A stretch of 64,000 nt of DNA. Origin: Dictyoglomus turgidum DSM 6724. GTDB lineage: Bacteria; Dictyoglomota; Dictyoglomia; Dictyoglomales; Dictyoglomaceae. Each line of letters opens with the position of its first letter. Position 1 is the stretch's first letter. Positions 44,213-52,858 of the stretch are shown here, in pieces. The position numbers and the translations under genes were made by a program. The notes under the pieces are model-generated. The model saw only the letters and a program-made list of their open reading frames with translations, was not told where the DNA came from and did not search any database. The DNA lies in the NCBI RefSeq assembly GCF_000021645.1, contig NC_011661.1, positions 94,723 to 158,722 of the forward strand. Reading direction: 5' to 3'.

Positions 44213-45636
44213 TCTATTATTAATTTTATCAAAAGAAAGATAATAAATCCTATAAAGATAGGGAGATCTCCCCAGATGGTATAAATAGAAAATATTTTCT
44301 TAGGCAAATTAGCAACATAAACATTTCTTTCTCCCTCTCTACTTTCCTTCAATACCCTTCCAAAAGGATCCACAAAAAAGGTAATTCCAGTATTTGCTAC
44401 CTGAACAAGAGAAATTCTATTTTCTACTGCTCTCAAAAGGGATTGATTCCTGTGCTGATATACTGCAGGAGTTCCCTCAAACCAACCATCATTTGTTATC
44501 ACTACAAGAAAATTACTGCCCTTTTGGGAAAGTTCTCTTGCGAGATCTGAAAATAAGGACTCAAAACATATAAGGACCCCAATAAACTTTTCCTTCAAAG
44601 GGAGAGGAGTAAATCCAGGACCTCTATTATAATTTCCTATTAAGCCCTTAAAATACTCTGGTATGATAAAGTTAAATGGAAATGGTACCTCCTCAACAAA
44701 AGGCACCAATTGAGATTTTTTATGAGTTATATATTTTCCATCCTGGGTGATAAGATAGGCAGAATTATATATTTTATCTTCCCTTTTCTCTAAGGCCCCG
44801 ATTAAAACTGGAGTATTCTTTTTTTCTGAAAGCTCCCTCAAACTTATCAAATATTGAGGATATTCATTGAGATAACAAAAAAGAACACTCTCTGCAAAGA
44901 CCATAAGGTCCAAATTATCAGGGAGCTTTAAAGCCAAATCTCTGTGTACCTTAAATTGATCATAAATATCAGTGTAAAAATACTTAGAAAAACTGTCATA
45001 ATTTCCTTGAACAGCTCCAACTTTATATTTACCTTCAGATTCCCCCATCATTAAAAAGCCAATGAGAAAGATTAAAACCAAAGAAAGAGCAAAAGCTGTT
45101 TTTCTAATAAATTTCAAATTTTTCCATCTTGAAATAAGAGAATTAACAAGCACTACAAAGAAAGAAAGCCCTAATTCTCCTAACACACTTGCCCACTGAA
45201 GAATAGGAAGAATATTTACCATAGGTTCTCCCAAAGATCCCCAATTGAAGGCAAGGGGTCCATGAGATCTTATCCATTGAAGAAGCACCATAAAAAAAGC
45301 TGGAAAAAGTATAGAATTCTCCTTCTTTTTGCACCCCCAAAGAAAAATTCCATAATAGGAAGAAAGATAAGAGATAAGAAGAAGATTAGCAAATATTCCA
45401 ACTCCAAGATTAGCAAATTTGGAAACCAAATCAGGGATCCAATAAAAATTAACTCCATAAAAACCAAAACCATATAAAAACCCATAGATAAAGGCTTCTT
45501 TTGTGGAAAACTTAGGAAGCAAAGAAAAGAGAGGAACAAGAGTAAAGAAGATAAGAAAAGAAATGTTGAAGGGAGGATAAGAAAGGATATATAAAATTAT
45601 GGCAATAAAAAGAAAAAACAACCTTATTCGATCCAT
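44209..45636 (-). CDS. lnt: Apolipoprotein N-acyltransferase
   Basis: This 475-aa protein acylates the N-terminal Cys of lipoproteins. It has six to eight N-terminal membrane helices and a C-terminal nitrilase-like domain. The predicted triad is Glu in LVPFVEEVPFPF, Lys in ALEKREDKIYNSA or the following strand, and Cys in IGVLICFESLFSDL. QWIRSHGPLAFNWGSLG is a family landmark. It sits with lipoprotein and Lpt genes, and several lipobox proteins in the window would be its substrates. Confidence 0.93.
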   Translation of the reverse strand: MDRIRLFFLFIAIILYILSYPPFNISFLIFFTLVPLFSLLPKFSTKEAFIYGFLYGFGFYGVNFYWIPDLVSKFANLGVGIFANLLLISYLSSYYGIFLWGCKKKENSILFPAFFMVLLQWIRSHGPLAFNWGSLGEPMVNILPILQWASVLGELGLSFFVVLVNSLISRWKNLKFIRKTAFALSLVLIFLIGFLMMGESEGKYKVGAVQGNYDSFSKYFYTDIYDQFKVHRDLALKLPDNLDLMVFAESVLFCYLNEYPQYLISLRELSEKKNTPVLIGALEKREDKIYNSAYLITQDGKYITHKKSQLVPFVEEVPFPFNFIIPEYFKGLIGNYNRGPGFTPLPLKEKFIGVLICFESLFSDLARELSQKGSNFLVVITNDGWFEGTPAVYQHRNQSLLRAVENRISLVQVANTGITFFVDPFGRVLKESREGERNVYVANLPKKIFSIYTIWGDLPIFIGFIIFLLIKLIIE

Positions 45637-46184
45637 AGACTTAATCCCGAAATTATATTTATATTCCCTGTAAGGACAGAATTATAGCTATAAGGATAAT
45701 TGGAAAGATCTATTCTAATGCTCTCAGAATCAGAATCAGGATATTGCCAATACAAATCCCTAAATCCTTGCAAAGGATCATACACAAAAGGATCATACAC
45801 AAAATAAAAGATTTTCATATAAAGAGAAGTAGCATTCGAGAACAGATTTAGAGAGATTTTAAAAGAAAAATTTGTTCCATCCTCAGAAAACTTTCCACTA
45901 AGTAATGTCCCATAGGAAGAAAAATCATTTCTTCCCCACATAAACTTTTGATTAAATCCATCATACTCAATATAGTACTGCCAAGTGTTGGGGTCCTCTG
46001 TTATTACATTGTTTTCATTAAAAGCAATAATAAATGCATAATAAGATCCGTCAATTGACAAAATCAATGGCCTATAAAAAGAAATACTAATTCCTAAATA
46101 TCCTTTAGGTCTTTGAGTTACTGTCCGAGCACAACCTGATATAAATATCAATCCTACAATTAGTAGAATTACTATTTTTTTCAT
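45624..46184 (-). CDS. Lipoprotein of unknown function
   Basis: This 186-aa protein has a lipobox signal peptide (IFISGC, Cys 17) and a beta-rich mature part (YLGISISFYRPLILSIDGSYYAFIIAFN). It contains a small in-frame 15-bp tandem duplication giving VYDPFVYDPLQ. It lies between the sensor kinase and lnt with overlapping ends, so it belongs to the envelope operon. It may be part of the kinase's sensing or of lipoprotein/LPS assembly; I recognise no domain. Confidence 0.8.
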   Translation of the reverse strand: MKKIVILLIVGLIFISGCARTVTQRPKGYLGISISFYRPLILSIDGSYYAFIIAFNENNVITEDPNTWQYYIEYDGFNQKFMWGRNDFSSYGTLLSGKFSEDGTNFSFKISLNLFSNATSLYMKIFYFVYDPFVYDPLQGFRDLYWQYPDSDSESIRIDLSNYPYSYNSVLTGNINIISGLSLWIE

Positions 46185-47416
46185 ACTTTGATATAAAATA
46201 TACTCCCCTCTCCTTCCTTACTCTCAACTATAATATCAGATCCAATACTTTCTGCAAGCTTTTTTGCAAGGGAAAGCCCTAAGCCATATCCTTTACTGCT
46301 TCTTGACTTATCCAACTTATAAAATCTTTCAAAAATTTTTGGTATTTCTTCCCCAGGAATTCCTTTTCCAAAATCTCTAACAAAAAACTTGCCCTCTCTA
46401 TAACCTATATAAATCTCTTTTTTATCAAGAGAATTTTTAACTCCATTATCGATAAGAATTCCTAAAATAATTTCAATTACCTTCTTAGAAGTCTTTACCA
46501 TGGGGTCACCCTCTACATATATCCTGAAATCAAAATCAGGATATATATTTTTATACTTTTCTAAAATCTCAGCCAAAAACTCCTTGACATTTATATCCTC
46601 CTTCTCAATTTCTTCAGGAACCCTTGATATCTTAAGGAGAGTATCCACCATATTTATCATATCCAATGTAGCATTCTCTAATATATCTAAGGATTCATCC
46701 AAAACCCTTTTATCTTCTTTACCCCATCTTTTAAGCATTCTTATATATCCAAGAATAGAGGTCAAAGGAGTCTTTAATTCATGGGAAATATCAGAAGAAA
46801 ACTCTTCTTCCCTCTTATACGCCTTCTCTATTCTATCAAATAGAAGATTAAGAGTATTTGCCAACTCCCACAGTTCATCCTTAGCAGAAGGAAGCTCTAC
46901 TCTTTTTCCTGGGTTTTTTATATCAATTAAACGAGCATCCCTTATAATCCTACGAATAGGGAAGAGAATCCTTTGAGATAAGAAATAACCAATAAGAAGG
47001 GATGGAACTACCCCTAATATGGCAATACTAATACAAGTTTCCCTTAAACGATCAAGAGCAGTCATAGTAGAAGTTATATCTTTTCCAATAAAATAATTGT
47101 TTCTTTTTACCACAAGAATATAACTTCCATCAGGAGACTGATATAATCCTTCTTTCTCTACAAGTCCTAAATTAAAAGGATCCTGAATTATATTTTCTTT
47201 CTCTGAAATATAAAAGGAAGAAATTCTTCCCCCCATCATTCTTCCCATCATAAATCCCCTACCCACTCCAAGTCCCATAAAGGTTCTATATAAATCCTTT
47301 TTATTTTCATCCATCAAAACATTTTCCGTCTGAATATAAAAAAGAAAAGAAAGAATACTTATAAGGAAGATGAGAATTCCAGTGTAAATTAGAGTGATTT
47401 TCCATGCAATCTTCAT
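46181..47416 (-). CDS. Sensor histidine kinase with Met-rich extracytoplasmic loop
   Basis: This 411-aa kinase has TM1 (8-28), an extracytoplasmic sensor (about 30-125) and TM2 (129-149), then HAMP (about 150-200). The HisKA phosphorylation site is His212 (SSDISHELKTPL). HATPase boxes follow: IDNGVKNSL (N box), VRDFGKGIP (G1), FERFYKLDKSR (F) and GYGLGLSLAKKL (G2). The sensor contains a Met/Gly-rich run at residues 47-63, unusual and reminiscent of Cu/Ag-binding segments. It pairs with the response regulator 2 bases upstream. Confidence 0.95.
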   Translation of the reverse strand: MKIAWKITLIYTGILIFLISILSFLFYIQTENVLMDENKKDLYRTFMGLGVGRGFMMGRMMGGRISSFYISEKENIIQDPFNLGLVEKEGLYQSPDGSYILVVKRNNYFIGKDITSTMTALDRLRETCISIAILGVVPSLLIGYFLSQRILFPIRRIIRDARLIDIKNPGKRVELPSAKDELWELANTLNLLFDRIEKAYKREEEFSSDISHELKTPLTSILGYIRMLKRWGKEDKRVLDESLDILENATLDMINMVDTLLKISRVPEEIEKEDINVKEFLAEILEKYKNIYPDFDFRIYVEGDPMVKTSKKVIEIILGILIDNGVKNSLDKKEIYIGYREGKFFVRDFGKGIPGEEIPKIFERFYKLDKSRSSKGYGLGLSLAKKLAESIGSDIIVESKEGEGSIFYIKV

Positions 47417-47418
47417 AA

Positions 47419-48081
47419 TTAGTCCTTTCTGAAGGAATATCCTACTCCTCTTATGGTCTTAATATACTTACCTCTTTCTCCCAACTTTTTCCTTAAATAA
47501 TTTATGTATACTTCTACCAGATTTTCCCTCTCATCATCATAATCACCCCATATGGAGGATAAAATCTTCTCCTTAGAAAGAACAATATTCTCGTTTTTGA
47601 GAAGAAGATAAAGAAGAGAAAATTCTGTTTTAGATAGCTCAACTTCTTTACCATCTATAAATACCCTATGTTGATCCACATAAAGTTCAATTCCATGCTT
47701 ACTTATGATTTCTTCCTTTTTCTCTTTTCTTCTTGATACTGCCTGAATTCTTGCAAGGAGCTCTTCTATACTAAAGGGCTTAACCACATAATCATCAGCC
47801 CCTAATTTGAAAGCTTCTACCTTATCCTTCACATCTCCTAAAGCGGTAAGCATTATTATTCCGAGATCAGGATACTTGTCCCTTAACCTCTTTGCTACCT
47901 CTTTTCCTGAAAGCCCTGGAAGCATAATATCAAGAATAACTACGTCAGGCTTAAAATCTTCCACCTCAATTAGGGCATCGTAGCCATCTCCTACAACTTT
48001 TACCTCGTGCCCCTCGTGGGTAAGCTCTAACTCTAAAAGATGAGATATTTTCCTATCATCTTCAACTACAAGAATTTTCAT
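47419..48081 (-). CDS. OmpR/PhoB-family response regulator
   Basis: This 220-aa protein has a receiver domain (1-115; acidic D8/D9, phosphoacceptor D51 in VVILDIMLPG, Lys in DDYVVKPFS) and a winged-helix DNA-binding domain (about 125-220; YINYLRKKLGERGKYIKTIRGVGYSF). The true start is the ATG at 48081 (MKILVVEDD), not the longer upstream frame. The promoter places transcription on the start codon. It heads the kinase-lipoprotein-lnt-lpt operon and is the obvious candidate to bind the dyad in front of it. Confidence 0.96.
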   Translation of the reverse strand: MKILVVEDDRKISHLLELELTHEGHEVKVVGDGYDALIEVEDFKPDVVILDIMLPGLSGKEVAKRLRDKYPDLGIIMLTALGDVKDKVEAFKLGADDYVVKPFSIEELLARIQAVSRRKEKKEEIISKHGIELYVDQHRVFIDGKEVELSKTEFSLLYLLLKNENIVLSKEKILSSIWGDYDDERENLVEVYINYLRKKLGERGKYIKTIRGVGYSFRKD

Positions 48082-48088
48082 AGTTTTT

Positions 48089-48113
48089 AGTATAGCATAA
48101 CCTATGCTATAAT
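48089..48113. promoter_or_regulatory. Divergent overlapping promoters with 9-bp dyad
   Basis: TATAGCATA (48091-48099) and TATGCTATA (48103-48111) form a perfect dyad around ACC. It overlaps the minus-strand -10 TATACT (48089-48094), seven bases before the regulator's ATG. It also overlaps the plus-strand -10 TATAAT (48108-48113), 11 bases before the GT2 ATG. Both transcripts would be leaderless or nearly so. The dyad is a candidate autoregulatory operator. Confidence 0.65.
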
Positions 48114-48124
48114 GGGGTCTATCT

Positions 48125-49021
48125 ATGGATATAAGTGTAGTAATACCAACATATAATAGAAAAAAAATCTTAGAAATAACTCTCCCTAACATATTGAATC
48201 AAGATTTTGAAGGGGAATATGAAATCATTGTTTCAGATGATGGATCAGAAGATGAAACCTCTTCATACATAAAGGAACTTCAAGGAAAATATAAAAATTT
48301 AAAGTACATAAAAAATAATGAAAGAAAAGGACCCGCCTATGCAAGAAATAGAGCCATAGAAATTGCAAAAGGAAAATTAATGGTCTTTATAGATAGCGAC
48401 ATATTTGTGAAAAAAAATTTTCTAAAAAATCATTTTGAAATTCAAAAGAAAAATAACTTCAATATACTCGTACAAGGACCTGTAATTAATACCTATAACT
48501 GGGAAAAACCATGGGAAGAAAAATTTAAATTAAGAGATATCTCCTCTGCCTATTTTGCCACAGGAAATGCCAGTATTCCAAAGGAGATTTTATTAAAAGC
48601 TGGCTTTTTTGATGAAAATTTTACTTTTTATGGCTGGGAGGATTTAGAACTTGGAATAAGAATAAAGAAGTTAAATATTCCCAAAATTACCTCTGAAAAA
48701 GTAACAGTATGGCATATTCAAACTCCCCCAAATCTTAAAAATCTTCCGTATCTTCTTAACAAAGAAAAAGAAAGAGCAAAATCCGCACTATATTTTTATA
48801 AAAAGCACCCCATCTTAGAAGTAAAAATGATGATACAACTTGGAAAAATATATGAAATAGGAAACTTCATACAAAGATTATTTGGATTAATAAATGAAAA
48901 AAATATTGATAAATGGTGGGAGTGGGCTGAAAAAAGAGGATATCATACTTTATCCCAAATATTCCTCTCAGGAGTACTCAATAAAGTTTACTTAGAAGAA
49001 TTAAAGAGAATTTCCTCGTAA
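48125..49021 (+). CDS. Family 2 glycosyltransferase
   Basis: This 298-aa inverting GT-A enzyme has ISVVIPTYNRKKIL at the start, SDDGSEDETSSYI, then KGPAYARNRAIEIAKG and the metal-binding FIDSDIF (DxD). The acceptor part contains the FYGWEDLELGIRI block with the catalytic ED. It probably adds a sugar in O-antigen or glycolipid synthesis, in line with the O-antigen ligase-like gene nearby. There is no ribosome site before the ATG, and the promoter spacing suggests a nearly leaderless mRNA. Confidence 0.93.
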   Translation: MDISVVIPTYNRKKILEITLPNILNQDFEGEYEIIVSDDGSEDETSSYIKELQGKYKNLKYIKNNERKGPAYARNRAIEIAKGKLMVFIDSDIFVKKNFLKNHFEIQKKNNFNILVQGPVINTYNWEKPWEEKFKLRDISSAYFATGNASIPKEILLKAGFFDENFTFYGWEDLELGIRIKKLNIPKITSEKVTVWHIQTPPNLKNLPYLLNKEKERAKSALYFYKKHPILEVKMMIQLGKIYEIGNFIQRLFGLINEKNIDKWWEWAEKRGYHTLSQIFLSGVLNKVYLEELKRISS

Positions 49022-49104
49022 ACTTTAATAGTTTCATCTACCACCTTCTGCAATATTTCTCAAGGAACAAGCATCTCCCAAATATCATCCTAAATTTATC
49101 TCCA

Positions 49105-49229
49105 CTATACCTCTTTTTCATAGGTTTTTAGATTAAAGGGAGTTAAAATAGGAATAATTAGCATAAGGTATTGCCAAAAAAAGTTAAAGTATCCTCTAAT
49201 ACCCTTCAAAAGTTCAACTAAATAAGCCT
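49105..49229 (-). pseudogene. Possible C-terminal remnant of a membrane or glycosyltransferase gene
   Basis: A frame without a start reads VELLKGIRGYFNFFWQYLML then IIPILTPFN and ends at TAG (49105-49107). It looks like the tail of a polysaccharide-related membrane or GT2 protein. The evidence is weak, with no homologous motif strong enough to name. The rest of 49022-49104 shows nothing I recognise. Confidence 0.3.
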
Positions 49230-50402
49230 TTATTTATCCAATACTAAAGTATATTCCTTATTCCTATTCAACAAGCCTATAAGTAAAGGAACATGTATGG
49301 AGAAAAGATCATCAAGAAGAACATGCCCAAAATATACCATTAAAATTGCTAAAATAATATGTTTATCCAAAGAATAATTAAATTTTAATCCTTTATATAT
49401 CTTTTTAAAAAGCCAATAAAAGAAAAAAGAGGAGCCAATAATACCCCAACCCGATAAGAAATAAAAATAAATATTATGAGTAGTAACAGCATGAGAAAGC
49501 TCTCCAAGAATAAATTCTGGGACATATGGAAAGTTCTTTAAAGCATATTTGGGGTATTCATATACAAAACAACCCGGTCCAACCCCAAAAAGTAAATTAT
49601 CCTTTATCATTCTTAATGTGCCAAGGTAGATGTAAATCCTTTCATAAATAGAACCTTGCCTGCCTTTTTGTAAAGAAATAGTTAACTTATTATAGAATTG
49701 GTTAAAAAATATAAAAAAAGCCAAGATAAATAAAAAAACTATTAAAAGTACATACTTCCATTTTCTCTTAAGTTGGTTTAAAAATTCTTTATTTGATATT
49801 AAAACTATGAGCCCTACCAAGATTCCCAAAATTCCCCCTCTGGTCTCCGTTATCATAAATCCCAAAATACAAAAAACAAGCAAAAGTAAGATCTTCAAAA
49901 TATCCCTTATATTCCTTTCAAAATATACCAAAAGTCCAATACCAGAAACAATTCCAAATTCCAAAAGCAAAGAAAGCCCTTGAGATTTTACTCCTAAAAC
50001 TAAACCCCTTGGAGCATTTCCATCTACTATGGGGAACTCTAAAATATAAAGAGAAAAATTAAAAATCCTTGAAACAAAAAGAATAAAGCCAAGAATAGAG
50101 CTTCCTAAAAGAATGTAATAAATAATATTTTTATTGCTTTCCTTTAAACCTTCCTTCCCCAAGATATAAAACCCTACAAAGATGAAGGGTATTAGTGAGA
50201 CAAGAAAAGCTTCTAACTTTTTACTTGAAAGCAAAGAACTTATAACTCCTGATATAAATAAAAGGACAAGAATTATTTTATCTTTATCATCCTCTATAAA
50301 CTTAATTCGTAATTTTTTTACCCTAAGAATTAAATAAAAAATAAAAGGAATTTGAAAAATATAACTAAAAGAAGAAAAAATAAGCCCTAATTTTTCTAAC
50401 AT
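49230..50402 (-). CDS. O-antigen ligase/polymerase-like membrane protein (Wzy_C)
   Basis: This 390-aa polytopic membrane protein has about 10-11 helices. The central ITETRGGILGILVGLIVL, with TRGG before a helix, and the periplasmic loop with GVGPGCFVYEYP and THNIYFYFLSGWG match the Wzy_C/WaaL signature (His in the HNxxL-like motif and Arg residues). It attaches or polymerises O-antigen or related glycans. Its neighbours (GT2, lpt genes) support an envelope-glycan role. Confidence 0.87.
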   Translation of the reverse strand: MLEKLGLIFSSFSYIFQIPFIFYLILRVKKLRIKFIEDDKDKIILVLLFISGVISSLLSSKKLEAFLVSLIPFIFVGFYILGKEGLKESNKNIIYYILLGSSILGFILFVSRIFNFSLYILEFPIVDGNAPRGLVLGVKSQGLSLLLEFGIVSGIGLLVYFERNIRDILKILLLLVFCILGFMITETRGGILGILVGLIVLISNKEFLNQLKRKWKYVLLIVFLFILAFFIFFNQFYNKLTISLQKGRQGSIYERIYIYLGTLRMIKDNLLFGVGPGCFVYEYPKYALKNFPYVPEFILGELSHAVTTHNIYFYFLSGWGIIGSSFFFYWLFKKIYKGLKFNYSLDKHIILAILMVYFGHVLLDDLFSIHVPLLIGLLNRNKEYTLVLDK

Positions 50403-50463
50403 TTTCCCTCCTGTACCTATCTTTTAATCTTTAGAGGATATTATACCCTAAAATAATTAATTT

Positions 50464-50485
50464 GAGGGGAGAAAAATCTCCCCTC
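50464..50485 (-). terminator. Hairpin terminator after the GH4 gene
   Basis: GAGGGGAGA (50464-50472) and TCTCCCCTC (50477-50485) form a 9-bp stem just after the GH4 stop at 50491. AAATTAATTATTTT follows on the minus strand. The stem is identical to that at 10151-10171. Confidence 0.8.
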
Positions 50486-50490
50486 ATTTC

Positions 50491-51849
50491 TCATTTATAA
50501 TGTTTATTCATCTCTTCATTCCAAGGCTGAGATAAAATAGTCTCTACCAAATTCTTGCCTTGTTCAAAACTCTTAGTCCTTGGATCATCCATAACCATAA
50601 GTAGCAAACTGGTTCTATCTCCTTCTTGAAAAGCTTGAAGTATTCTTTCCATTCTTAACCATCTCGGTATGAGTACATAGAGCATCAATCTTGAGGGAAT
50701 TTTTTCTATCCTCTCTCTTTCTATCCCATTTTTATCCACATATACAGGAATCTCTACTATTACATCATCAGGAATCCCTGGAATTGCCCCTTGGTTGGGT
50801 ACATTTAATACAAGCCTTCGCCTATGATTATTAACTATCGCATCCACAAAAGGAATTATGGATTCCATGCTCTCTTCTACAGGAAGTTCCTTTACTATAG
50901 AGACATTAGGATCTCTTGCTAATCTCTCCATTTGAGCAAGCCTCAGTTTTAGACCATAGAGATACATAGTCCAACCTATTTCAGAATCAGGGCCTCCCGC
51001 AGGATACCATTTCTTTTTCTCATTTAAATCAGTATGGAACCACCATGGTGAAACTGCCCTGGGAGTATCCCCTATGGGGAATAGACCATACAGTCTATAC
51101 ATCTCTACACTCGCCGGAGAAAGCTGAGTATATTCCCAAGGAGATATCATATATTCGTAAGAATTCCAAAGCTTTGGGGCTTCCTCTTCTATCCATTTAT
51201 CTATTAAGGGATAAGCATTCTCTCCCTTATATTTAAATTTAGTGAGGAAAATGGAATGATTAAATCCTGCTACTTGTTCCTCTACATCCTTAGGATCAAG
51301 ACCAAGCACCCTTATAAGATGAAATAGCTCTAAATATCCATGGCAGAAACCCACAACTTTTAAACCTGTTTCTCTCAAGGCCAAGTTTGTTCCCTCAAAT
51401 ACTGGGTTTGAAACCTGCATATACCAAGCATTAGGTGCTAACTTTTCTACATCCTTCGCAAGCTCCCTTATAAATTTTAATTGCTCATAAGCTGCAAATC
51501 CGCCATAATAATCGCTTACCCTATCTCCAAACCCTCTATAGTATCCCAGGCTTTCTGCAATCTCTCTTTCCTTTTCCATATTATGATAGCCACCTATTTT
51601 TACCACGTTAATAACGAAATCAGCCCCATCTATTGCCTTTTTTCTATCGGTGGTCTTTTCTAAATTTAATCTTGCCCCTGTTTCCTTCATATATTTTTCT
51701 GCAAGGGTATAAACCAGTTCTAACCTCTCTTCATTTATATCCATAAATACCACGGTACTTCCAGAAAGATCCTTATAGTAATTAAGATCTTGAAGAAGCT
51801 TCATAGAGAAAGAAACACTACCAGCACCTATAATAGCAATCTTTACCAT
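50491..51849 (-). CDS. Glycoside hydrolase family 4, probable alpha-glucuronidase
   Basis: This 452-aa NAD- and Mn-dependent glycosidase uses a redox-elimination mechanism. It has a Rossmann motif GAGSVSFS (8-15), metal ligands Cys169 and His198, and the subfamily motif CHG (169-171). In GH4 the residues after CH separate CHE (alpha-glucosidase), CHS (alpha-galactosidase) and CHG (alpha-glucuronidase), hence the call. The gene ends the importer operon, so the imported sugar would be a glucuronate-bearing oligosaccharide. It is followed by a terminator hairpin. Confidence 0.85.
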   Translation of the reverse strand: MVKIAIIGAGSVSFSMKLLQDLNYYKDLSGSTVVFMDINEERLELVYTLAEKYMKETGARLNLEKTTDRKKAIDGADFVINVVKIGGYHNMEKEREIAESLGYYRGFGDRVSDYYGGFAAYEQLKFIRELAKDVEKLAPNAWYMQVSNPVFEGTNLALRETGLKVVGFCHGYLELFHLIRVLGLDPKDVEEQVAGFNHSIFLTKFKYKGENAYPLIDKWIEEEAPKLWNSYEYMISPWEYTQLSPASVEMYRLYGLFPIGDTPRAVSPWWFHTDLNEKKKWYPAGGPDSEIGWTMYLYGLKLRLAQMERLARDPNVSIVKELPVEESMESIIPFVDAIVNNHRRRLVLNVPNQGAIPGIPDDVIVEIPVYVDKNGIERERIEKIPSRLMLYVLIPRWLRMERILQAFQEGDRTSLLLMVMDDPRTKSFEQGKNLVETILSQPWNEEMNKHYK

Positions 51850-51874
51850 AAACTCTAAACCTCCCTATTTAAGA

Positions 51875-52858
51875 TTAGTTTTTTACAAATTTATGACACA
51901 TAACCCACCTATCATCCACAAAGACTTTTTTAGGTTCCTCATTGATACAAATATCTTCTCTTTCATCGCATCTTTCCGAGAATTTACAACCCAATTTTGT
52001 AAATTCCTTTACTTCTTGGGTAGAAAGTTTAATCTCTCCTGTCCACTTTTTATCAATGTCTGCCTCAGGCACTGATGCAATAAGCAGTTTTGTATAAGGG
52101 TGAAGAGGATTCAACATAACCTTCTCTACTGGTCCCATTTCTACTATATTTCCTCTATACATTATGGCAATCCTATCGCTTATATAATATGCGGTAGCTA
52201 AATCATGGGTTATATATATAACAGAAATTCCTAAGTTTTCTTTTAATTCTTTAAAAAGATTCACTATAGACATTCTTAAAGAAGCATCTACCATAGATAC
52301 AGGTTCATCTGCTACAAGCAGAGAGGGAGTAGTTATTAAGGCTCTTGCTATGGAAACCCTTTGAAGCTGTCCTCCAGAAAGTTCATGAGGATATCTTTTT
52401 TCTATCTCTTTCAAACTTAGCCCTACAACTTCAAGTATCCTATTAACTATTTCTGAAGCATCGTTTTTGTTATTTGCTACTCCAAAATTTACTGCAGTTT
52501 CGTAAAGATAAGAATCTACCCTTTTTAGAGGATTAAAAGCCTCAAAGGGATTTTGAAATATGGGTTGAACTTCCTTCATAAAAGCCTTTCTTTCTTTTTT
52601 TGAGTTTAACTTAGCTATATTTACTCCCTTATACAGGATTTCCCCTGATGTGGGCTCAAGAAGCCCTAATATCATACGTGCAAGAGTAGTCTTACCCGAA
52701 CCTGTTTCCCCCGCAATAGTAAAAATTTCTGGTCTGTCTTTTAAAATACTAAAACTCTCCTTATTGACAGCCACAAGTTTCACTCCTAAGAATCTACCTC
52801 CTATGATAAATACCTTCGTTAAATCTTTCACATAAAGTAAGTATTCTTGTTCATTCAT
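51875..52858 (-). CDS. Oligopeptide/oligosaccharide ABC transporter ATPase (OppF-like)
   Basis: This 327-aa ATPase has GETGSGKTTLARMIL (Walker A), FQNPFEAFNP (Q-loop), LSGGQLQRVSIARAL (signature), LLVADEPVSMVDASLR (Walker B) and THDLATAYYI (His switch). The C-terminal oligo_HPY domain includes NPLHPYTKLLIASVPEAD and a Cys-rich tail (GCKFSERCDEREDICI), which in some family members binds an Fe-S cluster. It overlaps the OppD-like gene by 8 bases. Confidence 0.93.
   Translation of the reverse strand: MNEQEYLLYVKDLTKVFIIGGRFLGVKLVAVNKESFSILKDRPEIFTIAGETGSGKTTLARMILGLLEPTSGEILYKGVNIAKLNSKKERKAFMKEVQPIFQNPFEAFNPLKRVDSYLYETAVNFGVANNKNDASEIVNRILEVVGLSLKEIEKRYPHELSGGQLQRVSIARALITTPSLLVADEPVSMVDASLRMSIVNLFKELKENLGISVIYITHDLATAYYISDRIAIMYRGNIVEMGPVEKVMLNPLHPYTKLLIASVPEADIDKKWTGEIKLSTQEVKEFTKLGCKFSERCDEREDICINEEPKKVFVDDRWVMCHKFVKN

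Noticed and set aside
48082-48192. Longer N-terminus for the response regulator
   Set aside because: The receiver domain starts at MKILVVEDD (48081). The extension crosses the divergent GT2 gene and its promoter.
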